The notes under the pieces are model-generated. The model ran no database searches. It was not told the DNA's origin and saw nothing but the letters and a program-made list of their open reading frames with translations. A stretch of 64,000 bases of DNA, taken from contig NZ_UPSE01000449.1 in assembly GCF_900573885.1 (NCBI RefSeq), positions 1 through 64,000 of the forward strand, given 5' to 3'. The DNA is from Pseudomonas viridiflava (GTDB lineage: Bacteria > Pseudomonadota > Gammaproteobacteria > Pseudomonadales > Pseudomonadaceae). A program made the position numbers and the translations under genes. Shown here one piece after another: positions 17,505 through 26,749 of this stretch (the first letter of the stretch is position 1; each line of letters opens with the position of its first letter).

Positions 17505-18122
17505 TCAGTTTTTTGGAAACACCAGCACGTTGCCTTGCATACGAATGCTGCCGTCGACCTTGGCCGAGAAAATATTGGTCTGCTGATAGCTGGCATCGCC
17601 GCCGTTGGCCGCCGTGCCGGCCTTGTTGCGCCAGCCGCCCCCGTTGGCGACGGCAAAGGTGAAGCGCGTGTCTTGAAACTTCACCTCGTTGGGCAGTCCG
17701 AACTCCAGAGTGTCCTGACCAAACGTGGCGCCATCGCCGTTGAAGCCGCTGTCGATAAAGCGGGTGCGAAGGGTCAGGCCGTCAAAACTGAAAACGCCTT
17801 TCAAATTGTCCAGCACGTACCAGCCGCCGGCGGCCTCGGCGCGAATGCCGATGCGCATGCCGCAGTCTTCCGGCGAACTGGCACCCAGCGTCGCGCAGCT
17901 GCGTTGATTGGCTGTCCAGGCGCTGGCGGTGTTGGTCGTTGGCGTTGACCACAACACGCCGCCGTTTTTGTTGATGCTGAAGTCGCCCGACAGGTAAACG
18001 CCGCCTTGCCCGCTGGTGGCGCTCAACGCCTCGTCGGCCATGGGCTGCAATTCACTGCGCGCCAGTGCCGGCACCAGCAGGGCCAGCCACAACACCAGCC
18101 ACTCGATGCGCTTAAAGGTCAT
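17505..18122 (-). CDS. Secreted protein, paralogue 3 of the DDxxL cluster
   Basis: 205 residues: signal peptide (MTFKRIEWLVLWLALLVPALA) and the signature LQPMADEALSATSGQGGVYL directly after it. The remaining beta-rich sequence resembles the start of the 786-aa protein. Its start overlaps the upstream gene by 11 bp, so translation is coupled. Function unknown. Confidence 0.72.
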   Translation of the reverse strand: MTFKRIEWLVLWLALLVPALARSELQPMADEALSATSGQGGVYLSGDFSINKNGGVLWSTPTTNTASAWTANQRSCATLGASSPEDCGMRIGIRAEAAGGWYVLDNLKGVFSFDGLTLRTRFIDSGFNGDGATFGQDTLEFGLPNEVKFQDTRFTFAVANGGGWRNKAGTAANGGDASYQQTNIFSAKVDGSIRMQGNVLVFPKN

Positions 18123-19149
18123 GGCTGGTCACCTTCAGGTAGTTGATGCTCAGGCCTTGCAGCGTGTTGTAGCCAAAGTTGTAGCCGCCGGTGCTGTAGT
18201 TGCCGCTGCCGACTTTCAGGTTGTCGATGACAAGATTGGTGCGCGGCGCATTGGCGTAGAAGTCGCTGGCCAGGCTATCGCGCTGCGCCGCCGTGGTGCC
18301 GCCGGCGGTTGGATTGGGCAGCTCCAGCACAAACTGGCCGTTGCTGTTTACATCGAACAGCAGCGGCTGGGTTTTGCCGTAACCCAGGGAAATATTGGCG
18401 AAGGCGTTGCTCAAGGTGAGGGTGCGCGCCTCCTGCTCGGCAGCCGTTGCGCAGTTCGCAGCGCCCGCCGCGCACGACATTACGCTGAGACTTTTGGCAT
18501 AGATATTCAGGCGCATCTCGCCCACCAACTGGCTGCGCGCGTTATCGCCCCACAGGCGCAGATACGAACCGTCCATGGCCAGCTCGGCAATATCGACATT
18601 CAGCACATCGGTGCGCCCGGCGGCCACCTGGAAGTCGAAACGAATGCCAAGGTCAGCCTTCTCGCTCGCGCGGCTGGAACAGTTGCTGCCCGCTGCCGCG
18701 TATCCGGAAATACAGGCTTGCCCGGCAGCGCCGGTCAGCCGCTCGGGAAACGTCAGCGCCAGCACCGCGACATTGCTCGGCGTTGTTTGCACCCAAACGC
18801 CGTCATCGCGCAGCGTGCGCAAGTTTTCGCCTTTATTCAGGTCCAGGGTGAACGGCGAACTGAGGCGGCCGATGGTCACCGGATTGAGATTGGCGCCTTT
18901 ATTACTGCCCGCCGCCCCCAGGTAAAACTCCTTCACCGAAATCGGTACGTTCTGGCCGCTGCCGTTGGTGATGTCGTTAATGGTGATGGTCGCGTTGTTG
19001 GCGTCGAGCAGAATGTCTTCCAGCACGAAACCGAAGCCGGCGCCCTGCACGCCGGACAATTCCTGATCGTCCAGGGCCTTCATCTCGGCCTGCGCCAAGG
19101 CGCCAAAGCCCAGCAAGGCCAGGCCGGCGAACCGCCAGAGGGCGCTCAT
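18112..19149 (-). CDS. Secreted protein, paralogue 2 of the DDxxL cluster
   Basis: 345 residues: signal peptide (MSALWRFAGLALLGFGALAQA), then MKALDDQELSGVQGAGFGF. A mid-protein cysteine cluster (CISGYAAAGSNCSSRA, CAAGAANCATAAE) may form disulfides, which fits export. Rich in Asn, Gly and Thr with beta-like alternation. One base separates it from the upstream paralogue. No known catalytic motif. Confidence 0.72.
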   Translation of the reverse strand: MSALWRFAGLALLGFGALAQAEMKALDDQELSGVQGAGFGFVLEDILLDANNATITINDITNGSGQNVPISVKEFYLGAAGSNKGANLNPVTIGRLSSPFTLDLNKGENLRTLRDDGVWVQTTPSNVAVLALTFPERLTGAAGQACISGYAAAGSNCSSRASEKADLGIRFDFQVAAGRTDVLNVDIAELAMDGSYLRLWGDNARSQLVGEMRLNIYAKSLSVMSCAAGAANCATAAEQEARTLTLSNAFANISLGYGKTQPLLFDVNSNGQFVLELPNPTAGGTTAAQRDSLASDFYANAPRTNLVIDNLKVGSGNYSTGGYNFGYNTLQGLSINYLKVTSHDL

Positions 19150-19150
19150 G

Positions 19151-20236
19151 TCAGCAGCCCGACGTGGCGCTGCCGAGGCAGGTGTCTTGCCGCGGTATGC
19201 CGTTGAACGCCTGGTTGAAGTCGATATTGATCGGCGAAACCATGTTTCCGTTGGCGTCCCGGTACTTCGGCATGTTCATGAACGCCCCTTTGAGTGCGGT
19301 CATGAAGCCGTTGCTGTCCATGTCGCGCCAGGCCACGTCCTTGGTTTGCATGGAAATAAAGAAGCCTTTGGCCGCGCCCTCGATTGCCGCCGTGCCGGCC
19401 TGATCGGCCACGCCCAGATTGCCCACCGGCAAGGATTTGAATTGGTCGAGGTTGAAGCACGTCTGGATGCCCAGCAGCCCGCACCCGTTGGACTTGATAA
19501 TGCCCAGCGCCGCGTCCGTCAGAATGGGCAGGCAACCGCTGGTGCACGTGAGGCCATCGCCATTCTTGATGCCGGCCTGCGTGCCGCGAATCGGGTCGGC
19601 AACGCCGCTGCCGTTGACCAGTTGCGCATCCGCTTCAAGCACGCTGGTGGTGTAGATGCCGCCAATGCCCAGAATCAGTTTCTGGCCGACGTTGGCCTGG
19701 TCATAAATCGCCTGACCCGAGCCCTTGATGTGCACCGGCACGTTGCCGGTCAGGCTGGCAATGTCGCCGGACAGCGTGCCCTTGGCTTCGCCAAAACCAA
19801 TGCGCACGCCGATCACCTTGTTGCCCTCGTAGGCCAGCTCGATAAACGGATTGGCGATTTTGAAGGCGTTGATGCTGTCGTCGGCATTCACCGTGCCGAG
19901 GGCAAAGTTGTTGATCAGAATGTCGGAAGAACCGGCCACTTCGCCCGGTCGCGTCAGGGTGTCGTTGTATTGCCCGAGCTGCAGCTTCTTCATGTTCAGC
20001 TGCGTGTCGAGGTTTACCCCCAGGTTGACGCGCGTGTAGTTGATGCCCGCATTGGCGTCGGTGGTCAGGTTGATAAACGCCTGCCCGGTAACGTCGGACA
20101 ACTCACTGTCTGCCATCGCCTCGAGCTTGGCCTGAGCCACACCCGGCGCCACTGCAAGGGCAAGCAGGGCCAGGGCAAACAGCGAACGACGGCGAGACTG
20201 GCGACCAGCTGCGGCAAGGCTACGGGGCGAGCGCAT
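19151..20236 (-). CDS. Secreted protein, paralogue 1 of the DDxxL cluster
   Basis: 361 residues. The N-terminus is long and basic (MRSPRSLAAAGRQSRRRSLF) before the hydrophobic signal core, with cleavage likely after AQA, giving KLEAMADSELSDVTGQAF. Four or more cysteines occur in the second half (CTSGCLP, CGLLGIQTC, DTCLGSATSGC). First gene of the four-gene operon, with a 186-bp upstream region. Surface or periplasmic location is inferred from the signal peptide only. Confidence 0.72.
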   Translation of the reverse strand: MRSPRSLAAAGRQSRRRSLFALALLALAVAPGVAQAKLEAMADSELSDVTGQAFINLTTDANAGINYTRVNLGVNLDTQLNMKKLQLGQYNDTLTRPGEVAGSSDILINNFALGTVNADDSINAFKIANPFIELAYEGNKVIGVRIGFGEAKGTLSGDIASLTGNVPVHIKGSGQAIYDQANVGQKLILGIGGIYTTSVLEADAQLVNGSGVADPIRGTQAGIKNGDGLTCTSGCLPILTDAALGIIKSNGCGLLGIQTCFNLDQFKSLPVGNLGVADQAGTAAIEGAAKGFFISMQTKDVAWRDMDSNGFMTALKGAFMNMPKYRDANGNMVSPINIDFNQAFNGIPRQDTCLGSATSGC

Positions 20237-20422
20237 GGCGATTTCCTTATTCTTATTGTGATCAGACTCACCAGCGCGCGGGCGCGGCAGGAATCCACGG
20301 CATCACTATAAGAACCCCGACGGCAACCGGCGCCCGACCCATAGTCGAGTTCGCAGGGCGGGATATGCGCAACGGGCCGGGCGACTGTTACGAGAAACCA
20401 CACTGGCGTAACGCCACTGCGG

Positions 20423-21031
20423 TCAGTGCTGACGGAACAGTGCGATCAGGTGGTCGGCAATGGCGCCTTTGATGGCGTCGACACTGAGTTTGGAGCTGTT
20501 GCCCAACCTGGCAGGATTGATCCGGTGCAGATGCAACGACGGCATGCGCGCCTCGTACTCACGCAGATCGCCCTTGATCAACACCGGCAGAAACGTTTCG
20601 CCCTTGGCCGCGTAGCGCTGAATCAACAACTTCAGCCCCTCTTGAAACGGCAATTCCTTCGACGCCACCAGACGGTGCTCACCAGGTATTTTCAAATACA
20701 GCCCGGTGTAGCCCATGGTCTCGCCCGGCAAAATGTGAATGCCCGTGGGTTCGACGGCATCGGCCGGCACATCGTTGAAGGTGTCGTGCCAGGCCTGCTC
20801 ATCCGGAAGAATGGTGATACTGCCCTCCTCCGACTCCGGCACCACAAAGCTGTAATTGCTGTACAGCTTCTCTACGTAGCTGGAATAGATGCACAACCGA
20901 TTCTCGAACCGCTGCAAAAACGCCACCGCTTCGCGGCGATCGGTAATGGCGTCCAGATCCCAATCGAGGTCGCTCTGGCGTTCCAACTCATCCCAACGGG
21001 CTTGGGCATAGGCGGCGGTAGAGGTGGACAT
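20423..21031 (-). CDS. Conserved protein of unknown function
   Basis: 202 residues from the ATG at 21031 (MSTSTAAYAQARWDEL); an in-frame upstream start would add 16 residues of unlikely composition. Acidic, soluble, no signal peptide or membrane helix. Segments such as ENRLCIYSSYVEKLYSNYSFV and SKLSVDAIKGAIADHLIALFRQH look alpha-helical. I recognise no family motif. Confidence 0.7.
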   Translation of the reverse strand: MSTSTAAYAQARWDELERQSDLDWDLDAITDRREAVAFLQRFENRLCIYSSYVEKLYSNYSFVVPESEEGSITILPDEQAWHDTFNDVPADAVEPTGIHILPGETMGYTGLYLKIPGEHRLVASKELPFQEGLKLLIQRYAAKGETFLPVLIKGDLREYEARMPSLHLHRINPARLGNSSKLSVDAIKGAIADHLIALFRQH

Positions 21032-21191
21032 GGCGAATCCAGAAAAATAAGGCAGACAACGCGGTATCGCAGAAAACATGCCAAGGGATTCAAGTACTTG
21101 AAATGGGGCGTGGCGGGGTGTGAAGGGTTGAGAGCGGGACCTTGAGGGGGCGGAAACTGCCGAAAATGGTCAGGTGGAGCCCAAGATCAAC

Positions 21192-21303
21192 AGCCCCTCT
21201 CCCCCGCCCCTCTCCCACAAGTGGGCGAGGGGTGACGTATGACTCAAACCGCGCTCGGTCGGCCCCCTCGCCCGCCTGCGGGAGAGGGCTGGGGAGAGGG
21301 GCT
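21192..21303. repeat. 112-bp inverted-repeat intergenic element, copy 1
   Basis: The element begins AGCCCCTCTCCCC and ends with its exact inverse GGGGAGAGGGGCT, and carries two internal hairpins. A second copy of identical length lies at 45252-45363. This kind of CCCTCTCCC/GGGAGAGGG element is dispersed in many gamma-proteobacteria. It sits between two minus-strand genes. Confidence 0.85.
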
Positions 21304-21324
21304 TTATAGTTCGTGGGCGGGCGA

Positions 21325-22098
21325 TTACGCCCCCGCCTCCAGCAAGTTATGCAGCTCCACAAACTGCAACGTCAACTTGTGCTTGGGCTCCAGAAAAATC
21401 AGCGGCACCGAAGCCTGGTGCGATTCGCGCATTTTTACCGAGCTGGTCAGGTAAACCGGCAGTACTGGCAAGCCCTCGGCAATCAGTTCATCCAGCAGCT
21501 GCTGCGGCAAACTGGCCCGTGCCTGAAACTGGTTGACCACAATGCCTTCCACTTCCAGCCCCTCGTTGTGATCTTCCTTCAGCTCTTCAATCTCGGCCAG
21601 CAGGCTATACAGCGCCTGACGCGAGAAACTGTCGCAGTCGAAAGGAATCAATACGCGATCCGCCGCGATCATCGCCGAAACGGTGTAGAAGTTAAGCGCA
21701 GGAGGCGTGTCGAGGTAAATGCGGTCGTAGTCTTCGGCCAGGTCGTCCAGCAACTTACGCAGCTTGTTGATCTTGTGCTTGGCCTCCAGCTTGGGCTGCA
21801 AGTCGGCCAATTCGCGTGTAGCGGTCACTACGTGCAAGTTATCGAAGGGCGTCTCGTAGATGTCTACCTGACCTTTCTTCGAAAACGGCCCCGTGGAGAG
21901 CGTTTGCTTGAAGAAATCGGCAATCCCCATGGGGATGTCTTCGCCGGTAAGCCCGGTGAGGTACTGGGTGGAGTTGGCCTGGGCGTCCAGGTCGATGAGC
22001 AAAGTGCGGTAGCCCTCTTGGGCACTGACCGCCGCCAGGTTGCAGGCGATGCTGGATTTCCCCACGCCGCCTTTCTGGTTGAACACTACGCGTCGCAT
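21325..22098 (-). CDS. Orphan ParA-family ATPase
   Basis: 257 residues from the ATG at 22098, which has GGGGAT upstream and begins directly with the deviant Walker A (MRRVVFNQKGGVGKSSIACNLAA). Walker A' LLIDLDAQANSTQYL and the YLDTPPAL motif are present. These ATPases position DNA, flagella or protein clusters by dimerising on nucleoid DNA. There is no ParB gene or parS-like site next to it, so it is an orphan with an unknown cargo. Divergent from the polyene cluster. Confidence 0.88.
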   Translation of the reverse strand: MRRVVFNQKGGVGKSSIACNLAAVSAQEGYRTLLIDLDAQANSTQYLTGLTGEDIPMGIADFFKQTLSTGPFSKKGQVDIYETPFDNLHVVTATRELADLQPKLEAKHKINKLRKLLDDLAEDYDRIYLDTPPALNFYTVSAMIAADRVLIPFDCDSFSRQALYSLLAEIEELKEDHNEGLEVEGIVVNQFQARASLPQQLLDELIAEGLPVLPVYLTSSVKMRESHQASVPLIFLEPKHKLTLQFVELHNLLEAGA

Positions 22099-22131
22099 AT
22101 CCCCACCTCGTCCTGAGCCTCGAATAGCCAC

Positions 22132-22441
22132 GGATTCTATGCAAAGCGCAGCGCAAGGGCGAGGCGCTACGGTGAACAGTGACCAGCGGCGCGGATATTT
22201 CTTCGCAACATGGGCAAAATAGCGCCCGCAATCGGGCCTGTAGGCAATTCCCTACCCGTTTGCCAGCCAAATCTTTGCTGAATGTTTGCTTGAGCCTCGC
22301 CGCGTCGGGATAATGCCGGCTCTTTGCCATGGCGCTAGTGCGGTTGCGACTTCTCCACCGGCGAAGACAGCTATGGCTGTCGGATAGACCTGGTTCTGGC
22401 CAGGCGCGATCGCCTTTTTTACATGGACGCAAAAGCTGCCG
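22132..22441. promoter_or_regulatory. Divergent promoter region, parA / aryl polyene cluster
   Basis: 310 bp without a gene. On the plus strand -35 TTGCTT (22286-22291), 17-bp spacer and -10 GATAAT (22309-22314) form the best promoter for the polyene cluster, giving a ~120-nt 5' UTR. A short GC hairpin follows in the UTR. No clear regulator site was recognised. Confidence 0.5.
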
Positions 22442-23182
22442 ATGCATTTCACAATCGAACAATGGCGCGCCTGGGCTCCGGGCCTGGAGCAGAGAGGCGA
22501 CTGGCTGGCGTGGAGCCAACAGTCCGAGCCGCCTGCCGTCAGCGATTCGTTGCCCGATGTCAGCTTTCTTCCTGCCATGCAGCGGCGCCGCCTGAGCCCG
22601 CTGGCGCGCATGGCGTTCAGCGTTGCCTGGCCATTGGCCGACGCCCATGGCGCGCCGCTGCCGCTGGTGTTCGTGTCCCGCCACGGCGAAACCCCGCGCA
22701 CCTTCGCCCTGCTCAGTGATGTCAGCGCCGGCGCGCCCTTGTCGCCCACGCAATTCAGTCTTTCCGTGCACAACGCCATCATCGGCCAGTGGTCGATCAT
22801 GCGAAACGACACCAGTGAAATGACGGCGCTGGCCGGTGAAGCCGATGGCTTGGAACATGCAGTGCTGGAAGCGCAGCTGTTACTGGCTGACGGTGCGCCC
22901 GCCGTATTGCTGGTGATTGCCGAAGACACGCCGCCCACCGCCTATGCCGGATGGGTCAGCGATGTTCCGTTTCCCTACGCCGTGGCGCTGCTACTGACGC
23001 CCGGCGAGGACTGGCGCTTGCACCTCAGTACCAAAACACAAGCACACGCAACATCTGCCGATACAGCCACCGCAGAGTGGCCGCATGCACTTAACCTGGT
23101 TCGCGCCCTGAACAACGGCGTAACCACCCTGGAGCATCGTTGGAGGAATCGACTATGGAGCTGGCAACAGAACAGCGCCTGA
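22442..23182 (+). CDS. apeC: Beta-ketoacyl synthase chain length factor
   Basis: 246 residues with a ketosynthase N-terminal-like domain (MHFTIEQWRAWAPGLEQRGDWLAW, LSPLARMAFSVAWPL, FVSRHGETPRTFALLSDVS) but no active-site cysteine. In aryl polyene systems this subunit pairs with the KS ApeO and sets chain length. First gene of the cluster. No strong SD is visible before the ATG. The next gene starts 28 bp before its stop. Confidence 0.88.
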   Translation: MHFTIEQWRAWAPGLEQRGDWLAWSQQSEPPAVSDSLPDVSFLPAMQRRRLSPLARMAFSVAWPLADAHGAPLPLVFVSRHGETPRTFALLSDVSAGAPLSPTQFSLSVHNAIIGQWSIMRNDTSEMTALAGEADGLEHAVLEAQLLLADGAPAVLLVIAEDTPPTAYAGWVSDVPFPYAVALLLTPGEDWRLHLSTKTQAHATSADTATAEWPHALNLVRALNNGVTTLEHRWRNRLWSWQQNSA

Positions 23183-23964
23183 GCCGCTACAGCGCGCCCT
23201 ACTGGTGGCGCCTGATCGCAACCGCCCTGAGCTTCACGCTGTTCGGGGTCGGTGGCGTGCTGCTGCGTCTTGTGGTGTTTCCGCTGCTGTCGCTGCTGCC
23301 GGGCGACGCCGTGGCTCGCCGCACACGTGCCCGCGCCACGGTGAGCTGGACGTTTCGCGCGTTCGTGGAATTCATGCACCGCACCGGCGTGCTGACCTTT
23401 GAAGTGCAAGGCATCGAGCGCCTCGGTCGTCCCGGGCAAATGGTGATCGCCAACCACCCTTCGCTGATCGATGTGGTGGTGCTCATTGCCTTCATTCGCG
23501 ACGCCAACTGCGTGGTCAAGCAGAGCCTGTGGGACAACCCGAGCATGCGCGGGCCGATTCGCGCGGCTGAGTACATCAGCAACAGCGGCAGCCTGGACAT
23601 GCTCGACGAAACCTCCGGTGCGCTGCGCGAGGGGCAAACGCTGGTGATTTTCCCTGAAGGCACCCGCACCACGCCGGGCCAGGCCCCGGCGTTTCACCGG
23701 GGCGCCGCCGCCATCGCCTTGCGCGGTGCGACCGTGGTCACGCCGGTGGTGATCAGCGTTACGCCCACCACCCTGACCAAGGCAGAACCCTGGTACCGCA
23801 TTCCGGCCCGACGCTTCCATTTCAAGATGCGCGTGGGCGAAGACATCGACCCGCAGCAGTTCGCCGCCCACAGCTCGGCGCCGATTGCCTCGCGCAAACT
23901 CAACGAACATCTGCACCAACACTTTATTAAGGAGCTCGCCAAAGATGAGCGATCTGCAACTTGA
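23155..23964 (+). CDS. PlsC-like lysophospholipid acyltransferase
   Basis: 269 residues from the ATG at 23155, with GGAGGA 8 bp upstream (a TTG 15 bp earlier is inside that ribosome site). One or two N-terminal membrane helices, then the acyltransferase motifs NHPSLID (HX4D) and FPEGTRTTPG. In aryl polyene clusters such enzymes are thought to help build the glycerolipid-like anchor or transfer the polyene chain. Overlaps the next ACP gene by 20 bp. Confidence 0.88.
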   Translation: MELATEQRLSRYSAPYWWRLIATALSFTLFGVGGVLLRLVVFPLLSLLPGDAVARRTRARATVSWTFRAFVEFMHRTGVLTFEVQGIERLGRPGQMVIANHPSLIDVVVLIAFIRDANCVVKQSLWDNPSMRGPIRAAEYISNSGSLDMLDETSGALREGQTLVIFPEGTRTTPGQAPAFHRGAAAIALRGATVVTPVVISVTPTTLTKAEPWYRIPARRFHFKMRVGEDIDPQQFAAHSSAPIASRKLNEHLHQHFIKELAKDERSAT

Positions 23965-24205
23965 AATAAAAAACCTGATCATCGAGGCGCTGGGCCTGGA
24001 AGACATCGGCCCCGACGATATCGACGCCGAGATGCCGTTGTTCGGCGAAGGCCTGGGCCTGGATTCGGTGGATGCCCTGGAACTGGGTCTGGCCATCCAG
24101 AAGCGCTTCGGCTTCAAGATCGACGCCGACGCCAAAGACACCCGCAAGCACTTCGCCAACGTGGCTAGCCTTGCTGTGTTCGTGTCTGCACAGCAAGCCG
24201 CGTAA
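23945..24205 (+). CDS. apeE: Acyl carrier protein 1 of the polyene cluster
   Basis: 86 residues, acidic four-helix ACP. The phosphopantetheine attachment site is the serine in GLGLDSVDALEL. The start at 23945 overlaps the acyltransferase end, with AAGGAG upstream. It carries the growing polyene chain or a starter unit. Paired with a second, distinct ACP twelve bases downstream, as in other aryl polyene systems. Confidence 0.92.
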   Translation: MSDLQLEIKNLIIEALGLEDIGPDDIDAEMPLFGEGLGLDSVDALELGLAIQKRFGFKIDADAKDTRKHFANVASLAVFVSAQQAA

Positions 24206-24216
24206 GAGAGACGACC

Positions 24217-24474
24217 ATGCAAAACCGTGACGAAATCTTCACCACCCTGCGCGAGTCGCTGGTCGAGCTGTTCGAGCTTGAGCCCGAGCGCGTCACCCTG
24301 GAAGCCAACCTTTACCAGGACCTGGAAATCGACAGCATCGATGCCGTCGACCTGATCGACCACATCAAGCGCAAAACCGGCAAGAAACTCGCCGCCGAAG
24401 ACTTCAAGGCCGTGCGAACCGTAGGTGACGTGGTCGAGGCGGTGTTCCGCCTGGTCAACGCGCCCGCCGCCTGA
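24217..24474 (+). CDS. apeF: Acyl carrier protein 2 of the polyene cluster
   Basis: 85 residues with the attachment serine in DLEIDSIDAVDLIDHIK. It differs clearly from the neighbouring ACP (LEIDS rather than LGLDS), which suggests separate duties for starter and extender acyl groups. Ribosome site AGAGACGACC before the ATG. Confidence 0.92.
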   Translation: MQNRDEIFTTLRESLVELFELEPERVTLEANLYQDLEIDSIDAVDLIDHIKRKTGKKLAAEDFKAVRTVGDVVEAVFRLVNAPAA

Positions 24475-24496
24475 TGCCGTTGTTCATGGACATGGC

Positions 24497-25042
24497 ATGA
24501 ACCGCCTGATCGGTCTGGTGTTGCTGCTGGCCGGGCTGGCCTACCCGTTCGCGGTGTATTACGGCCAGCAGCACCTGTCGCCGCGCTTTTTCGCCCTGCT
24601 GCTCGGCGGCTTGTGGCTGGCGCGCTTCCTGACGCAGGGGCAACGCCCGGGCAGCCGTGGCATGGCCATCGCCGCGCTGGGCTTCTGTGTGCTGCTGGGC
24701 CTGGCCGACAGCCCTGAGGTGCTGCGCTGGTATCCGGTGCTGATCAGCCTGTTCGGCCTGGGGCTGTTTGGCCTCAGCCTGAAATACGGCCCGCCGATGG
24801 TCGAGCGTCTGGCGCGGCTGCGCGAACCGGAGCTGCCCGAGGTGGCGATCGCCTATACACGGCAAGTGACCAAGGTGTGGTGTGGGTTCTTTGTGTTCAA
24901 TGCGCTGTTGGTCAGCGCCCTTACGCTTTGGGCGCCGTTGAGCTGGTGGACGCTGTACACCGGAATAATTTCCTACGTATTGATGGGCATGTTGTTCGCC
25001 GGTGAATGGCTGGTGCGCCAACGTGTGCGAGGCCAGGGATGA
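24497..25042 (+). CDS. COG4648-type inner-membrane protein
   Basis: 181 residues with about five membrane helices (MNRLIGLVLLLAGLAYPFAVYYG; FFALLLGGLWLARFL; GMAIAALGFCVLLGLA; FFVFNALLVSALTLWAPLSWWTLYTG). This family is found almost only in aryl-polyene/xanthomonadin-type clusters, where its role is unknown. The ATG at 24497 lies 22 bp after the ACP2 stop. Confidence 0.82.
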   Translation: MNRLIGLVLLLAGLAYPFAVYYGQQHLSPRFFALLLGGLWLARFLTQGQRPGSRGMAIAALGFCVLLGLADSPEVLRWYPVLISLFGLGLFGLSLKYGPPMVERLARLREPELPEVAIAYTRQVTKVWCGFFVFNALLVSALTLWAPLSWWTLYTGIISYVLMGMLFAGEWLVRQRVRGQG

Positions 25043-25066
25043 AGTGCCAGCTATGAAATACCCTCT

Positions 25067-26749
25067 ATGAAATGGATAAACCTGCAAAACCTGCTCAGCC
25101 CCGTGCTGCAACGCCCAGTCGCCATTGAGCCCGCGTTGCAGCATGCCGACCTGTGCGTGCAAGCGCTGGGCGTCGCCGCCGGCCTGCAAGCCCGCGGCGT
25201 GCGCAACATGGCCGTGCATCTGGAAGACAGCGCCGAGTTGGCCATCGCCCTGCTGGGCGCCTGGCGTGCCGGCGTGCGTGTGTTGCTGCCAGCCGACCTG
25301 CAAGCGCAAAGCCGTGAACGCCTGGCGCCGTTGGTAGACCTGTGGCTCAGCGACCTGGACGGCGATACGCACCTGGCCGAGCTGCACGCCGAGCCGCTGC
25401 CGGCCGCCACGCTCGATCTCGATTTCATCGGCCTGACCCTGTGCACCTCCGGTTCCAGCGGCGAGCCCAAGCTGATCGACAAAACCCTGCGCCAGATGCA
25501 CAACGAAGTCGCCGGCCTGCAAGCTTTGTGGGGCGACGAACTGGGCGACGCCGTCATCGTTGGCAGCGTGGCCGCGCAGCACATCTACGGGTTGTTATTC
25601 CGCGTGCTGTGGCCGCTGTGTGCCGGCCGCGTATTCGTGCGCCGCCCCCAGCCGTTCCCCGAAGACCTGCAACGCCTGAGCCTGCCCCAGGCGAACTTCG
25701 CCTGGATCGCCAGCCCGGCGCTGCTCAAGCGCATGGGCGACAACCTCGACTGGCAGGCACTGAGCCGCGTGCGTCGAGTGTTTTCCTCAGGCGGCCCGCT
25801 GCCGGCAGAAACCGGCGCGCAATTGGGCGAACTGCTGGGCCAGGTGCCCACCGAAATTTTCGGCAGCTCGGAAACCGGCGGCATCGCCTGGCGCCAGGGC
25901 GGTTCGCTGTGGCAACCGTTTGCCGATGTGCAGGTCGGCCTCAACGACGACGGCGCGCTGTTTATTCGCTCGCCTTACCTCGCACCCGGTCATACCGAGC
26001 AAACCGCCGACGGCGCCACGCTGCATGACGATGGCCGTTTCGAACTGCTGGGCCGACTCGACCGCATCGTCAAATTGGAAGAAAACCGTATTTCTCTGCC
26101 CATGCTCGAGCAGGCGCTGGCCTCTCACCCGTGGGTGGGCGAGGCGCGCTTTGGCGTGGTGCACGACAAGCGTGCCTACCTCGGCGCGCTGGTGGCGCTG
26201 AACGATGCCGGCTTGCACGCTTTACGCAATCAGGGCCGCCGCGCCGTTACCGACAGCCTGCGCCAGCATCTGAGCCCGCACTGCATCGCCCTGGCGCTGC
26301 CGCGGCGCTGGCGTCTGGTGCGCCACCTGCCGCTGAACGCGCAAGGCAAACTGCCGCAAGCGTTGCTTGAACAAGTGCTGCACGCACCGCGCACGCTACT
26401 GCCGGAGGTGGTCAGCCAGCGCGAAGAAAACGGCGAGTGGCACCTGGAGCTGGATGTGCCGCTGGATCTTGCGCACTTCACTGGTCACTTCCCGAAAACG
26501 CCGATTCTTCCCGGCGTGGTGCAGGTTGATTGGGCACAGAATCTGGCACGCCAACTGATGACCGTGCCGCCGCGTTTCTGCGGCATGGAAGTGCTGAAGT
26601 TCCAGCAACTGGCGCGCCCCGGCGACCGTTTGCAACTGCATCTGCGCTTCGACGCCGAACGCGGCAAGTTGTATTTCAGCTATCGCAATGGCGAGGCTGC
26701 GTGTTCGTCCGGGCGCATTTTGCTGGAGGCGGCCCGTGTCGACGCCTGA
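25067..26749 (+). CDS. Acyl-ACP ligase fused to a hot-dog dehydratase (ApeH-ApeI type)
   Basis: 560 residues. Residues 1 to ~445 are an ANL adenylating enzyme: A3 motif [17 protein letters not shown]5 [12 protein letters not shown]7/A8 around [14 protein letters not shown], and the A10 lysine in [10 protein letters not shown]. Residues ~455-560 are a hot-dog domain with [22 protein letters not shown], characteristic of ApeI-type 3-hydroxyacyl-ACP dehydratases. The ligase would load the aryl acid starter on ACP and the second domain would dehydrate chain intermediates. E. coli, as I recall, encodes them separately. Confidence 0.9.
   Translation: MKWINLQNLLSPVLQRPVAIEPALQHADLCVQALGVAAGLQARGVRNMAVHLEDSAELAIALLGAWRAGVRVLLPADLQAQSRERLAPLVDLWLSDLDGDTHLAELHAEPLPAATLDLDFIGLTLCTSGSSGEPKLIDKTLRQMHNEVAGLQALWGDELGDAVIVGSVAAQHIYGLLFRVLWPLCAGRVFVRRPQPFPEDLQRLSLPQANFAWIASPALLKRMGDNLDWQALSRVRRVFSSGGPLPAETGAQLGELLGQVPTEIFGSSETGGIAWRQGGSLWQPFADVQVGLNDDGALFIRSPYLAPGHTEQTADGATLHDDGRFELLGRLDRIVKLEENRISLPMLEQALASHPWVGEARFGVVHDKRAYLGALVALNDAGLHALRNQGRRAVTDSLRQHLSPHCIALALPRRWRLVRHLPLNAQGKLPQALLEQVLHAPRTLLPEVVSQREENGEWHLELDVPLDLAHFTGHFPKTPILPGVVQVDWAQNLARQLMTVPPRFCGMEVLKFQQLARPGDRLQLHLRFDAERGKLYFSYRNGEAACSSGRILLEAARVDA

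Noticed and set aside
15133-20236. Resemblance of the shared LDDxELSxVxG signature to double-glycine bacteriocin leaders
   Set aside because: A normal Sec signal peptide precedes the motif in all four proteins, there is no GG/GA cleavage site consensus in all of them, and no peptidase-ABC exporter gene is near.
22975-24363. 462-codon minus-strand open frame in the polyene cluster
   Set aside because: Covers parts of CLF, acyltransferase and both ACP genes in antisense; those have strong motifs.
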